From the NCBI GenBank assembly GCA_001939945.1, contig MOEB01000001.1, forward strand, positions 327,595-391,594: a stretch of DNA of 64,000 nucleotides, in the 5' to 3' direction. How positions within the stretch are numbered: position 1 is the first letter of the stretch; each line of letters begins with the position of its first letter. A program made the translations under genes and the position numbers. This document shows, in pieces, positions 1-7,926 of this stretch. The notes below the pieces were generated by a model, which searched no databases, was not told the origin of the DNA, and saw only the letters and a program-made list of their open reading frames with translations. Source of the stretch: Aerophototrophica crusticola. Lineage in GTDB: Bacteria > Pseudomonadota > Alphaproteobacteria > Azospirillales > Azospirillaceae.

Positions 1-152
1 CCGACAACCCCGTTTACGCGCCGATCAAGGACGATCCCGCCCTGTTCGGGACCGTGTCGGTCGGGGAGTGGGGCTATGACCTCCATTGGTCAGACGACAT
101 GGAGATCCCCTGCACATGGCTCTGGGACCGCGCCCAGGCCCAGGCCGCCTGA
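1..152 (+). CDS. DUF2442-like protein, C-terminal fragment
   Basis: The window opens inside a reading frame (first full codon at base 3) that ends with TGA at 150-152 and gives the last 49 residues of a protein. The segment with FGTVSV, GYDLHWSDD and MEIP followed by a short helix rich in Ala and Gln resembles the C-terminal half of DUF2442 proteins, small proteins often found in toxin-antitoxin-like pairs or alone. The start lies outside the window, so no partner can be judged. The function of the family is not established. The call rests on motif resemblance only. Confidence 0.55.
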   Translation, partial: DNPVYAPIKDDPALFGTVSVGEWGYDLHWSDDMEIPCTWLWDRAQAQAA

Positions 153-164
153 TCGGCATCGGGT

Positions 165-178
165 TTGCGCTACATCAA
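165..178 (+). promoter_or_regulatory. FNR/FixK-type binding site upstream of hemN
   Basis: The 14-mer TTGCGCTACATCAA matches the FNR/FixK half-site pattern TTG(A/C)(T/G)-N4-ATCAA, with a perfect right half-site and a common variant left half-site. It ends 54 nt before the hemN start codon, a position compatible with activation of a nearby promoter. Oxygen-independent coproporphyrinogen oxidase genes are classic FNR targets, so site and gene support each other. Whether the site is used is inference. Confidence 0.6.
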
Positions 179-232
179 AGCGGACCTTTCGGCGAGTGAC
201 GCATTCTGTGGGCGCACGATAGGAGCCCCCGC

Positions 233-1585
233 ATGCGTCCCGAGCTTGTCGCCAAGTATCGCAGCCAGCGCGTCCCCCGCTACACCAGCTATCCGCCGTC
301 GCCCCACTTCAGCCCGGCGGTGGATGCGGAGACATATAGGGATTGGTTGCGGGGCCAAGCGCATGACGCGACCGTGTCCCTGTACCTGCACGTGCCCTTC
401 TGCCGGTCCATGTGCTGGTACTGCGGCTGCCACACCATGGTGGTGCCCCACGACGACCCGATTCACCGCTACCTTGGTGCGCTGACCAAGGAAGCGCAGA
501 CCGTGGGGGCCCTGCTGCCCAAGGGGCCGAAGGTCACCCACCTGCATTTCGGCGGCGGCACGCCCACATTGATCCCGCCGGACGCCTTCGTCAGCCTGAT
601 GGACACGCTGCGGCACAGCTTCCACTTCGACCGGGACGCGGAGTTGGCGATCGAGATCGACCCGCGCACCCTGGGTGAGGCCATGCCCGCCGCCCTGGCG
701 CGGGGCGGGATCAACCGGGCGTCCCTGGGCGTGCAGAGCTTCGATCTCAACGTCCAGGCCGCCATCAACCGGTTCCAGAGCCCGGAACAGACCGCCGAGG
801 CCGTCACCGCCCTGCGCGCGGCGGGGATCAAGGCCATCAGCCTGGACCTGATCTACGGCCTGCCGCGGCAGACCATCGACAGCTGTGTGGAGACGGTGCG
901 GCAGGCCGTGGCCATGAACCCGAACCGGCTGTCGGTCTTCGGCTATGCCCACATGCCCGGCTTCAAGTCCCACCAGGACCGCATCAAGGAAGCGGAGCTG
1001 CCCGACGCCGACCAGCGCATCGCCCAGGTGATCGCCATCGAGGACGCGCTGATGGATGCCGGCTATGTCCGCATCGGCATGGACCATTTCGCCCGACCGG
1101 ACGACCCCATCGCCATCGCCGCGGCCGGCGGTTCCCTGCGGCGGAACTTCCAGGGCTACACGACGGACGACGCGGACGCCCTGATTGGCCTGGGTGCCAG
1201 CGCCATCGGCAAGCTGCCCCAGGGCTTCGTCGCCAACATCGTCCCCGTGCCGGGCTACCTGAAGGCGGTGGAGGAGGGGGGCCTCGCCGTCGGCCGTGGC
1301 TTCGTCATGGGCCGAGAGGACAAGTTGCGTGCCGACCTGATCGAGACGGTCATGTGCAGCTTCGAGGTGGACGTGGCCGAGGTGGCGGGCCGCCACGGGC
1401 ATGAGGCCCACATGGTCCTGCCCGCGGCCGCCGAGCTGGAAAGGCTGCGCGATGACGGGCTGGTGGAATTCCACGGCACCCGAATCAAGGTGCGGGACGA
1501 GGCGCGGCCCCTGGTCCGCAGCGTGGCCGCCCTGTTCGATGCCTATCTGGACCCGCAGGGCGGGCGCCATAGCCGGGCGATCTGA
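233..1585 (+). CDS. hemN: Oxygen-independent coproporphyrinogen III oxidase
   Basis: This radical SAM enzyme converts coproporphyrinogen III to protoporphyrinogen IX without oxygen, in the cytoplasm, as part of heme synthesis. The 450 residues match the usual HemN length. The iron-sulfur motif lies at Cys57, Cys61 and Cys64, followed by a further Cys66 as is typical of true HemN rather than HemW. Downstream come the HFGGGTPT motif for SAM binding and the IEIDPR and GVQSFD motifs. The ATG at 233 is preceded by an AGGAG-like ribosome site. It is monocistronic: the next gene is convergent across a palindromic repeat. An FNR-like box lies 54 nt upstream, suggesting low-oxygen induction. The aerobic counterpart hemF is not in the window. 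Confidence 0.95.
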   Translation: MRPELVAKYRSQRVPRYTSYPPSPHFSPAVDAETYRDWLRGQAHDATVSLYLHVPFCRSMCWYCGCHTMVVPHDDPIHRYLGALTKEAQTVGALLPKGPKVTHLHFGGGTPTLIPPDAFVSLMDTLRHSFHFDRDAELAIEIDPRTLGEAMPAALARGGINRASLGVQSFDLNVQAAINRFQSPEQTAEAVTALRAAGIKAISLDLIYGLPRQTIDSCVETVRQAVAMNPNRLSVFGYAHMPGFKSHQDRIKEAELPDADQRIAQVIAIEDALMDAGYVRIGMDHFARPDDPIAIAAAGGSLRRNFQGYTTDDADALIGLGASAIGKLPQGFVANIVPVPGYLKAVEEGGLAVGRGFVMGREDKLRADLIETVMCSFEVDVAEVAGRHGHEAHMVLPAAAELERLRDDGLVEFHGTRIKVRDEARPLVRSVAALFDAYLDPQGGRHSRAI

Positions 1586-1592
1586 CGGGGGC

Positions 1593-1680
1593 CGTAGGTC
1601 GGATTAGCGGCTGGCAAGCCGCGTAATCCGACGGCCTGGGCCAAGCGATGTCGGATTACGCTTCGCTAATCCGACCTACG
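1593..1680. repeat. REP-like palindromic element, family 1, copy A
   Basis: The outer arms 1593-1609 and 1664-1680 are perfect 17-bp inverted repeats with the core GTCGGATTAGCG. Inside are two further half copies of the same core, so the unit can fold as two adjacent hairpins or one long one. A second copy lies at 7263-7348. It fills the convergent gap between hemN and the receiver gene and could act as a bidirectional transcription stop, although no T-run follows. Confidence 0.85.
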
Positions 1681-1688
1681 AAAGGGGC

Positions 1689-2072
1689 TCAAGCTGCCAA
1701 CTGGTCCACGATGGCGCGGCGCAGTGTCTCCGCCTTCAGGGGCTTGCGGACCAGCGGCGCCTTCGACAGGTGCGGCGGCAGGTCGGCGGCGTCATAGCCT
1801 GACAGGAAGACGAAGGGCACGCCCCGGTCGGTCAGCCGCTCCATGACGGGGTCGATGGGGCTGCCGCCCAGGTTCACGTCCAGCACGGCGCAGTCGATGG
1901 CCTTGTCCACCAAGCGCAACGCCTCCGGCAGGCTGCCGGCCACGCCGACGACCTCGCAGCCGAAGTCGGTCAGCATGTCTTCCAGCATCATGGCGATCAA
2001 GGCCTCGTCCTCCACCACGATGATGCGGCGGCCAGCGAGGTCGGACCCAGGTCCCTGTCCTGCGGGGGTCAT
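1689..2072 (-). CDS. Single-domain response regulator (receiver only)
   Basis: This is a stand-alone CheY-like receiver of 127 residues with no output domain. The acidic pocket is Glu21-Asp22, the phosphoacceptor is Asp65 in the strand CAVLDVN, the switch Ser sits in FVFLSG, and the conserved Lys is in VRKPLK. The start at 2072 is chosen over an upstream in-frame codon at 2150 because a GAAGG ribosome site precedes it and homology begins shortly after. Receivers of this kind often pair with HWE/HisKA_2 kinases, and one such orphan kinase lies at 5115-5819, so they may be partners (inference). The gene is monocistronic and convergent with hemN. Confidence 0.85.
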   Translation of the reverse strand: MTPAGQGPGSDLAGRRIIVVEDEALIAMMLEDMLTDFGCEVVGVAGSLPEALRLVDKAIDCAVLDVNLGGSPIDPVMERLTDRGVPFVFLSGYDAADLPPHLSKAPLVRKPLKAETLRRAIVDQLAA

Positions 2073-2287
2073 GGCGTCTACCTTCGTCAGTCTTGGCGGG
2101 GGCGGCGGGATCGCGTCGGGAAGGCCGGAGACACCTTTCCGACGCCACAATGCCCCAGCGGGCGCGGCAGCCTCACTCGGAAATTGGGGCTAGGCCCTTT
2201 GTCGCGTCCGGCCTGCAAGCCCTGGTGGACGGCGTGCCCTGACCCGTGCATGGTGGGGCGCTGTCATGAAACCGTCACACGAAGACC

Positions 2288-3172
2288 ATGCGCCTCCGCC
2301 TTTCCCTGCTCGCCCTAGCGTTGCTGCTCCCGGCCTGCTCCGCCCTGACACCCCCGCGGGCGGCCCCCGTACCGGACGCGCCGCCGGTTCCCGCCCCGGC
2401 CCCGGTCGCCGCGGCGCCGGTCGTGAAGGGGGCGAACGATCCCCGGCTGCTGGCGACCCTCTACGTACAGCAGGCGGAAGAGGCACGGCGCGCGGCGGAG
2501 CAGGCCTTCGCCCTGGCCGCCCTGCGGCTGCCCGACGCGTTGCGCAAGACCGGCAGCGCCGCGCCGCTGGAACAGCCCGACGGCGGCAAGGGCAAGCCGC
2601 CGGCCGTGGTCTTCGACGTGGATGAGACGGTGCTGGACAACAGCCCCTACCAGGCCCGCGCCATCCTGGCGGGGGAGAGGTTCACCGCCCCCACCTGGGA
2701 CCAATGGGTGTCGGAGAAGAAGGCCGCCGCCATCCCCGGCGCCCCGGGCTTCGTCGCGGCCCTTCGAAAGGCGGGGGTTCGGCCCGTCTTCGTCACCAAC
2801 CGCGCCTGCGCCCCCCGGCCCGACCGCCCGGAAGAGGACTGCCCGCAGAAGGCGGACACCATCGCCAACCTGCGCGCCACCGGCTTCGGCGAGGTGCCGC
2901 CGGAGGATTTGCTGCTCTACAAGGAACAGGGCTGGACCGCCGACAAGTCCAAGCGGCGGGCGGCTGTGGCCGCCAAGTACCGCATCGTCATGCTGGTGGG
3001 CGACCAGTTGGGCGACTTCGTGGACGTCCCCCGCACCGCTGACCGCACCGCCCGCCGCACCCTGGCCGACGCCGGCCAGTTCTCCACCCGCTGGGTGATG
3101 GTGCCGAACCCCATGTATGGCGGCTGGGCCGACAGCCTGCCGGACCCGGTGGCGGCGCTGCGGGTGGATTGA
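2288..3172 (+). CDS. Lipoprotein e(P4)-family acid phosphatase / 5'-nucleotidase
   Basis: A 294-residue HAD-superfamily phosphatase predicted to be anchored in the outer membrane. The N-terminus has a lipoprotein signal with lipobox LPAC (Cys17), then a Pro/Ala-rich linker. HAD motif I is FDVDETVLDN with Asp110 as nucleophile and Asp112 as acid/base. Motif II is FVTNR and the final acidic motif is GDQLGDF. This layout is that of class C acid phosphatases such as Haemophilus e(P4), which release phosphate from nucleotides or NMN outside the cytoplasm. It stands alone, convergent with the next gene. Substrate is not predictable from sequence. Confidence 0.88.
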   Translation: MRLRLSLLALALLLPACSALTPPRAAPVPDAPPVPAPAPVAAAPVVKGANDPRLLATLYVQQAEEARRAAEQAFALAALRLPDALRKTGSAAPLEQPDGGKGKPPAVVFDVDETVLDNSPYQARAILAGERFTAPTWDQWVSEKKAAAIPGAPGFVAALRKAGVRPVFVTNRACAPRPDRPEEDCPQKADTIANLRATGFGEVPPEDLLLYKEQGWTADKSKRRAAVAAKYRIVMLVGDQLGDFVDVPRTADRTARRTLADAGQFSTRWVMVPNPMYGGWADSLPDPVAALRVD

Positions 3173-3209
3173 GGGAGGGGCCTCTGCCGTTACCTCCCAG
3201 GTAGGGGGT

Positions 3210-3794
3210 TCACCAGCGGATCGCGGCGTAGATCTTGCCTGCAGCCATTCCGGCCAGCAATGTTCCGGCCACAGTCACGGCTCCGGCCGCCAGTCCACCT
3301 TTCTGTGCCAGGAGAAAGCAGGGCGTGAAGCCAGCCAGGATGATTTTCGCAATGAAATCTGCGGCCGGCACAAGCGTGACGTCGACGGTGCCCATCTCGG
3401 TAAGCCTCACCGCCATGACGCCCAGGGCGAGGTAGATTAGACTGGCCGCCAAGCCGATGGCACTCCCGTCCTGCCGGCCCGGATGGATGTGCGTGAGGAG
3501 GCCGGCCACTGCCGTCATGATCAGACCTGCGGTCACGGCGCCCAGGATCATCCCGAAGAACCCCGTCACGACAATCAGCAGCAACGCGCTTGGCAGCGAT
3601 TCCGTGATGAAGGTTACGAGGCGGCCGGCCAGGGTCGCGTCGGCGGGAACCCGAAGATTGAAGGTCGTGAGCATGGCGATCCCTGTGAAGACGCCGGTTG
3701 CGGCCGGAGCCACAAGGCTGGCAACGAAGATGGCGGCGATCTTGCGGCCGGTGCCAACCTGGGTGGGGACGGTGTCGTCCATAGCTCGATCCAT
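3210..3794 (-). CDS. Hypothetical multi-pass membrane protein
   Basis: No family recognised. The translation contains about four to five hydrophobic segments (near AAIFVASLVAPAATGVF, LPSALLLIVVTGFFGMI, LAASLIYLALGVMAV, FIAKIILAGFTPCFL and the C-terminal glycine-rich stretch) and little soluble sequence, so it is probably a small inner-membrane protein. Base composition is slightly less GC-rich than the neighbours. Start choice is weak: the ATG at 3794 has a GGAG 17 nt upstream, an ATG at 3782 has a closer but poorer site, and a GTG at 3851 is also in frame. It ends 37 nt from the convergent phosphatase gene. Confidence 0.6.
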   Translation of the reverse strand: MDRAMDDTVPTQVGTGRKIAAIFVASLVAPAATGVFTGIAMLTTFNLRVPADATLAGRLVTFITESLPSALLLIVVTGFFGMILGAVTAGLIMTAVAGLLTHIHPGRQDGSAIGLAASLIYLALGVMAVRLTEMGTVDVTLVPAADFIAKIILAGFTPCFLLAQKGGLAAGAVTVAGTLLAGMAAGKIYAAIRW

Positions 3795-3956
3795 TGGCTG
3801 TGGGTCTTTGTCTCCTATGTCAGCAATTCCCGCGCCACTCCCGCTGGCCACCTAAAGGTTTGGGATTGCGAAGTGAGGAGGCCAATTTTCCGCGGCGTCG
3901 TCCTTCTCGTGGACAGTGGCCGTCAACGCCGTTGACGCTCCGCCTGGCCATCGTCC

Positions 3957-5054
3957 TCAGAACAACCCCAACTGGTTCCCCGGGGCCGGGGGTGGCTTGA
4001 ACAGGCCTGTGCTCATTTCCCACCGGCGGCTGTCCAGGCCCAGGCGCTTGCAGGCCAGCTTGAAGCGGGTGCGCAACATCTCCGCGTAGGGGCCTTCGCC
4101 CTTCATCCGGGTGCCCCAGTCGGCGCGGTACAGGGCGCCGCCGCGGCTCTGGCGGATCAGGGACAGGACCCGGTCGGCCCGGTTGGGGGCATGCTCCCGC
4201 AGCCAGTCCTCGAACAGGGCCGCGATCTCCAGGGGCAGGCGCAGCAGGATGTAGCTTGCCATGCTTGCGCCCGCCGCCGTCGCTTCCTCCAGGATGGCTT
4301 CCATCTCATGGTCGTTCAGGGCGGGGATCATGGGGCTGGACAGGACGGCCACGGGGACGCCGGCGGCAGACAGCTCCCGGATGGCGGCCAGCCGCCTTGA
4401 GGGGGTGCTGGCCCGCGGTTCCAGCGTCCGGGCCAGGTGCCGGTCCAAGGTGGTGACGGAGAGGGAGACATGGGCCAGCCCCTCCGCCGCCATGGGGGCC
4501 AGGATGTCCAGGTCGCGGGTCACCAGGGCGGATTTGGTGATGATGCCCACGGGCTGGCGGAAGTCGCGGCAGACCTCCAGCACGGCACGGGTGATCCGCT
4601 CCTCCCGTTCCACCGGCTGGTAGGGGTCGGTGTTGGCCCCCAGGGCCAGGGGTTTGCAGACATAGCCCTTGCGCCGCAGCTCCTTCGCCAGCAAGGCGGC
4701 CGCGTCCTTCTTGCGGAACAGCACCGTCTCGAAATCCAGGCCCGGCGAATAGCCCAGATAGGCGTGGGTCGGCCGGGCGAAGCAATAGACGCAGCCATGC
4801 TCACACCCCCGGTAAGGGTTCACCGACTGGTCGAAAGGGATGTCCGGGCTGTCATTGGTGGCGATGATGCCGCGGGTGGCGTCGTCCAGCAGCCGGGTGG
4901 CGAGCCGCGGCAGCAGGTCGTCCTCCGCGGCCGCGGGCAGGGCGGGGGACCAGCCATCATTAATGCGCACACGGCTCAGCGCCTCGAACCTTCCGGTGCG
5001 GTTCGAGGTGGCGCCGCGACCCTTGACGGCCCTGTCCGGGAGTTCGTCCACCAT
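3957..5054 (-). CDS. PA0069-family radical SAM protein
   Basis: A 365-residue radical SAM protein of the SplB-related PA0069/Rv2578c group. The iron-sulfur ligands are Cys84, Cys88 and Cys91 in CEHGCVYC, preceded by SVNPYRG. The N-terminus contains the characteristic KGRGA and GRFE motifs, which support the start at 5054 despite a poor ribosome site. The family resembles spore photoproduct lyase but is common in non-sporulating bacteria and its substrate is unknown. It is monocistronic. The C-terminus is Pro-rich and ends in QLGLF. Confidence 0.9.
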   Translation of the reverse strand: MVDELPDRAVKGRGATSNRTGRFEALSRVRINDGWSPALPAAAEDDLLPRLATRLLDDATRGIIATNDSPDIPFDQSVNPYRGCEHGCVYCFARPTHAYLGYSPGLDFETVLFRKKDAAALLAKELRRKGYVCKPLALGANTDPYQPVEREERITRAVLEVCRDFRQPVGIITKSALVTRDLDILAPMAAEGLAHVSLSVTTLDRHLARTLEPRASTPSRRLAAIRELSAAGVPVAVLSSPMIPALNDHEMEAILEEATAAGASMASYILLRLPLEIAALFEDWLREHAPNRADRVLSLIRQSRGGALYRADWGTRMKGEGPYAEMLRTRFKLACKRLGLDSRRWEMSTGLFKPPPAPGNQLGLF

Positions 5055-5114
5055 GGGCCGATGCTGCCATGGCGGGTTGAACCGATCAAGAACGTGGGAA
5101 GTGGCTGTACCACC

Positions 5115-5819
5115 TCACACCGCCAAGGCGGAGGGCATGGAGAGGGTTACCAGCGTGCCCTCCGACCGCACGAAATCCAGCCGGGCACCCAGATCGCTGG
5201 CCAGTGCCCGAACCAGGAACAGGCCGCTGCTGCCGGCGGCCAGGGTTTTCTCGGAGATGCCGATGCCGTCGTCACGCACCGACATGGTCAGCCGCCCGCC
5301 ATCCACCTTGAGCTGTACCCAGATCCGGCCCCGATCACGGCCCTTGAAGGCATAGCGCAGGGCGTTGCCCACCAACTCGTTCGCCACCAGCGCCAGCGGC
5401 ACGGCGGCCTCTGCCAGGATGGGCGGGGCGTCGTGGCTGACGGAGACGTTGATGCGCCGGTCCTGGGCGTCCAGCGCCTCCGCCAGGGCCTGGACGACGC
5501 CGCGGATCACCCGGCCCAGGTCGACCGACTTGCCATCGATCTCCTCTTCCAGGATCTGGTGCACGCGGCCCATGGCCTGCATGCGGCTGCGGGTCATCTC
5601 CAGTGCCGCCTTCACGGCGGGGTCGCGCATTTCCCGGATCTGGAGGCTGAGCAGGGCGATGATGGAGCCGGACGCGCTGCGGGCCCGGTGGGCCGCCACC
5701 CGCAACAACAGGTCCCGCCGGGCCAACTCCCGCTTGGCTTGCGCCAGTTGGCTGGCCAGGGACTCGTCACCCTCCGTCGTGGCGCCGGCCAGACCGGCCG
5801 CGCCGCTTCCGCCTCCCAT
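5115..5819 (-). CDS. HisKA_2/HWE-type sensor histidine kinase without sensor domain
   Basis: A cytoplasmic kinase of 234 residues consisting of a short coiled helix, a dimerisation/phosphoacceptor domain and an ATPase domain. The phosphoacceptor is probably His44 in LLLRVAAHRAR, aligned with HHRVKNN of HisKA_2. The following Asn residues of that motif are not conserved here. The N box is NELVGNALRYAF and the G1 box is DDGIGI. The start at 5819 has an excellent GGAGGGG ribosome site, and an upstream extension to 6107 is rejected. No PAS, GAF or membrane segment is present, so the input must come from a partner. The orphan receiver at 1689-2072 is a candidate target. Confidence 0.85.
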   Translation of the reverse strand: MGGGSGAAGLAGATTEGDESLASQLAQAKRELARRDLLLRVAAHRARSASGSIIALLSLQIREMRDPAVKAALEMTRSRMQAMGRVHQILEEEIDGKSVDLGRVIRGVVQALAEALDAQDRRINVSVSHDAPPILAEAAVPLALVANELVGNALRYAFKGRDRGRIWVQLKVDGGRLTMSVRDDGIGISEKTLAAGSSGLFLVRALASDLGARLDFVRSEGTLVTLSMPSALAV

Positions 5820-6027
5820 TGTGACCCCCTCCGTGATCGGCCGCTTCGGGCCTGTCCTGTGATGCTTACAATGCCGCACGATTTCGTTCCGACCATGGAA
5901 CAGGCGGCCATTCCCCAAATGGGTGGCGCGTCCCTGCCAGGGGTAAGGGGATCGTGACAGGCCGTCCCCTTGCCCGGCCGGCGGTTCTGCGCTTTGCTGC
6001 GGGTCCCGTCGCAGAGGATAGCCGCCA

Positions 6028-6714
6028 ATGGACTTCGTCATCCCGGCACCGGAACAACCCAGCCTCGCCGTGGCCGGCAGCGCCGCCCGCTTCCCCGTCC
6101 GCCGCATCTACTGCGTTGGCCGGAACTATGCGGAGCACGCGCGGGAGATGGGCGCCGACCCGGTGCGGGAACCACCCTTCTTCTTCATGAAGCCGGCCGA
6201 CGCCATCCTGCCCGATGGGGCGGAGGTGCCGTACCCGCCCGGTACCGACAATCTGCACCATGAGGTGGAACTGGTCGCCGCCCTGGGCGCCGGCGGGCGC
6301 GACATCGACCCGGCCAAGGCCCTGGACCTGGTCTGGGGCTATGCCGTGGGCAACGACCTGACCCGTCGCGACCTGCAAGGCCAGGCCAAGGCTGCGGGCA
6401 AGCCTTGGGAGGTGGGCAAGGGCTTCGACCATTCCGCCCCCGTGTCCCCCCTGCGGCCGGTGGCGGAGGTGGGGCACCCCACATCCGGCCTGATCACCCT
6501 GTCCGTGAACGGGGAGCGGCGCCAGACCGGCGACCTGTCCGACATGACCTGGTCGGTGGCGGAGGTGATCGCCCACCTGTCCCGCCTGTTCCACCTGCAT
6601 GCCGGCGACCTGATCTTCACCGGCACCCCCGCCGGCGTCGGCCCCGTGCGCCGGGAAGACGTGATGGTGGCGGAGATCGCCGGCATCGGCACCCTGACCA
6701 ACCGAATCGCGTGA
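6028..6714 (+). CDS. Fumarylacetoacetate hydrolase family protein (acylpyruvase-like)
   Basis: A 228-residue single-domain FAH-fold enzyme. Expected metal ligands are Glu79, Glu81 (in HHEVELV) and Asp110 ([14 protein letters not shown]), with Lys55 in FFFMKP. The size and motifs match FAHD1/acylpyruvate or fumarylpyruvate hydrolases, which cleave C-C bonds in 2,4-diketo acids or decarboxylate oxaloacetate. The C-terminus has the typical [11 protein letters not shown] loop. moaB follows 8 nt downstream on the same strand, so they are probably cotranscribed, without an obvious functional link. The exact substrate cannot be told. Confidence 0.9.
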   Translation: MDFVIPAPEQPSLAVAGSAARFPVRRIYCVGRNYAEHAREMGADPVREPPFFFMKPADAILPDGAEVPYPPGTDNLHHEVELVAALGAGGRDIDPAKALDLVWGYAVGNDLTRRDLQGQAKAAGKPWEVGKGFDHSAPVSPLRPVAEVGHPTSGLITLSVNGERRQTGDLSDMTWSVAEVIAHLSRLFHLHAGDLIFTGTPAGVGPVRREDVMVAEIAGIGTLTNRIA

Positions 6715-6722
6715 GGCACCCC

Positions 6723-7259
6723 ATGGCCCGCATCGACGAAAGCCGCCCCTTTCTGCCGGTCAACATCGCCGTCCTGACCGTGTCCGACACCCGTGAGCTT
6801 GCCACCGACAAGTCCGGCGACACCCTGGTGGAGCGCCTGCAGGCGGACGGGCACGTGCTGGCCGCCCGTGCCATCGTGAAGGACGACGTGCGCTCCATCG
6901 TCGACCAGCTCCGCGCCTGGATCGCGGACAAGGGCGTGGACGTGGTCATCTCCACTGGCGGCACCGGCCTGACCGGCCGCGACGTGACGCCGGAGGCGTT
7001 CGAGAGCCTGTTCGAGAAGAAGATCGACGGGTTCGGGGAGCTGTTCCGCATGCTCTCCTACGAGAAGATCGGCACCAGCAGCCTGCAATCCCGCGCCACC
7101 GGCGGCGTGGCCGGCGGCACCTACCTGTTCGCCCTGCCGGGCAGCCCCAGCGCCTGCCGCGACGGCTGGGACCTGATCCTGAAATGGCAACTCGACAACC
7201 GCCACCGCCCCTGCAACCTGGTGGAGCTGATGCCGCGCTTGCAGGAGCATGTCCGGTAG
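6723..7259 (+). CDS. moaB: Molybdenum cofactor biosynthesis protein B
   Basis: A 178-residue MogA/MoaB-fold protein that adenylylates molybdopterin or assists in Moco synthesis. The GGTGLTGRDVTPEA loop and the GTYLFALPGSPSACRDGW segment are diagnostic. It begins 8 nt after the FAH-family gene, with an ATG at 6723, and ends just before REP-like copy B. No other moa, moe or mog gene is in the window. Confidence 0.93.
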   Translation: MARIDESRPFLPVNIAVLTVSDTRELATDKSGDTLVERLQADGHVLAARAIVKDDVRSIVDQLRAWIADKGVDVVISTGGTGLTGRDVTPEAFESLFEKKIDGFGELFRMLSYEKIGTSSLQSRATGGVAGGTYLFALPGSPSACRDGWDLILKWQLDNRHRPCNLVELMPRLQEHVR

Positions 7260-7262
7260 GTC

Positions 7263-7348
7263 CGTAGGTCGGATTAGCGAAGCGTAATCCGACGTCCCGC
7301 CGCACCAAGCCGTCGGATTAGCGGGCCGATGCCCGCTAATCCGACCTA
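7263..7348. repeat. REP-like palindromic element, family 1, copy B
   Basis: The left arm 7263-7279 is identical to the left arm of copy A, and the right arm is 7334-7348. Two inner copies of TCGGATTAGCG or its complement lie between, giving the same two-hairpin architecture. It sits between convergent moaB and the glycosyltransferase gene. The right arm runs into the coding strand of the latter and provides its last codons and its TAG stop (7336-7338). Confidence 0.85.
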
Positions 7349-7926
7349 TTGCGCACCCACCGCCGGTACCCCTCCGCCTCATCCACGTCCGCCAGCCGGT
7401 CCACCAGGGCGGTTTTCAGGCCAAGGGCCCTGATGCTGTCCGCCAGGGCGTGCTCGGTGGACCAGCGCACCCCGGCCAGACTATCCAGCCGCCGGGGTGA
7501 CCTTGCCAGGCCGATCAGCCAATAGCCGCCGTCATCGCTGGGGCCGAAGACGGCGTCTGCGTAACGCAAGGCATCCAACGCGCGGGCGATCAGGGCTGGG
7601 GTGATGCCGGGGATGTCGCCTCCCACCAGCACCGCAGGGCCGCCGGCAGATTGGAGTTGGCGTAGCATGCGGACGCCTAGGTCGCCCCCGCCCTGGGGCA
7701 CCACGGTCCAGCCCCTTGGCCAGTGGCGTGCCACCGTCGCCCGGTCCGGTGCTACCGCCAGCACCGACCGCCAGCGCGGGTCGTTGCCTAGCCGCCGTAG
7801 GGTGCCGGACAGGCAGGTGCGGTAGAACCGCAGGGCCTGTGCCTCCCCCAACCCGCGGGCGAGGCGGCGCTTGACCCGACCCAGGGCGGGGGCCTTGGCG
7901 AGGACGATCAGGGTGCCGCGCCTCAC
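7336..7926 (-). CDS. TIGR04282/DUF2064 glycosyltransferase-like protein
   Basis: A 196-residue nucleotide-sugar-transferase-fold protein, named in databases after arsenosugar synthesis, though no arsenic gene is present here. Visible motifs are LIVLAKAPALGRVKRRLA at the N-terminus, LVGGDIPG and GPSDDGGYWLIGL with the acidic metal-binding residues. The GTG start at 7926 overlaps the TGA of the upstream glycosyltransferase gene by 4 nt (GTGA), so the two are translationally coupled. The last four residues (NRSD) and the stop codon are encoded by the REP-like element, which suggests that insertion replaced the original terminus. Confidence 0.85.
   Translation of the reverse strand: MRRGTLIVLAKAPALGRVKRRLARGLGEAQALRFYRTCLSGTLRRLGNDPRWRSVLAVAPDRATVARHWPRGWTVVPQGGGDLGVRMLRQLQSAGGPAVLVGGDIPGITPALIARALDALRYADAVFGPSDDGGYWLIGLARSPRRLDSLAGVRWSTEHALADSIRALGLKTALVDRLADVDEAEGYRRWVRNRSD

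Noticed and set aside
4437-5957. Long plus-strand frame across the radical SAM and kinase genes
   Set aside because: Antisense shadow; the minus-strand products have complete family motifs.
5820-6107. N-terminal extension of the HWE-type kinase
   Set aside because: The extension would overlap the divergent FAH-family gene; GGAGGGG before ATG 5819 marks the true start.
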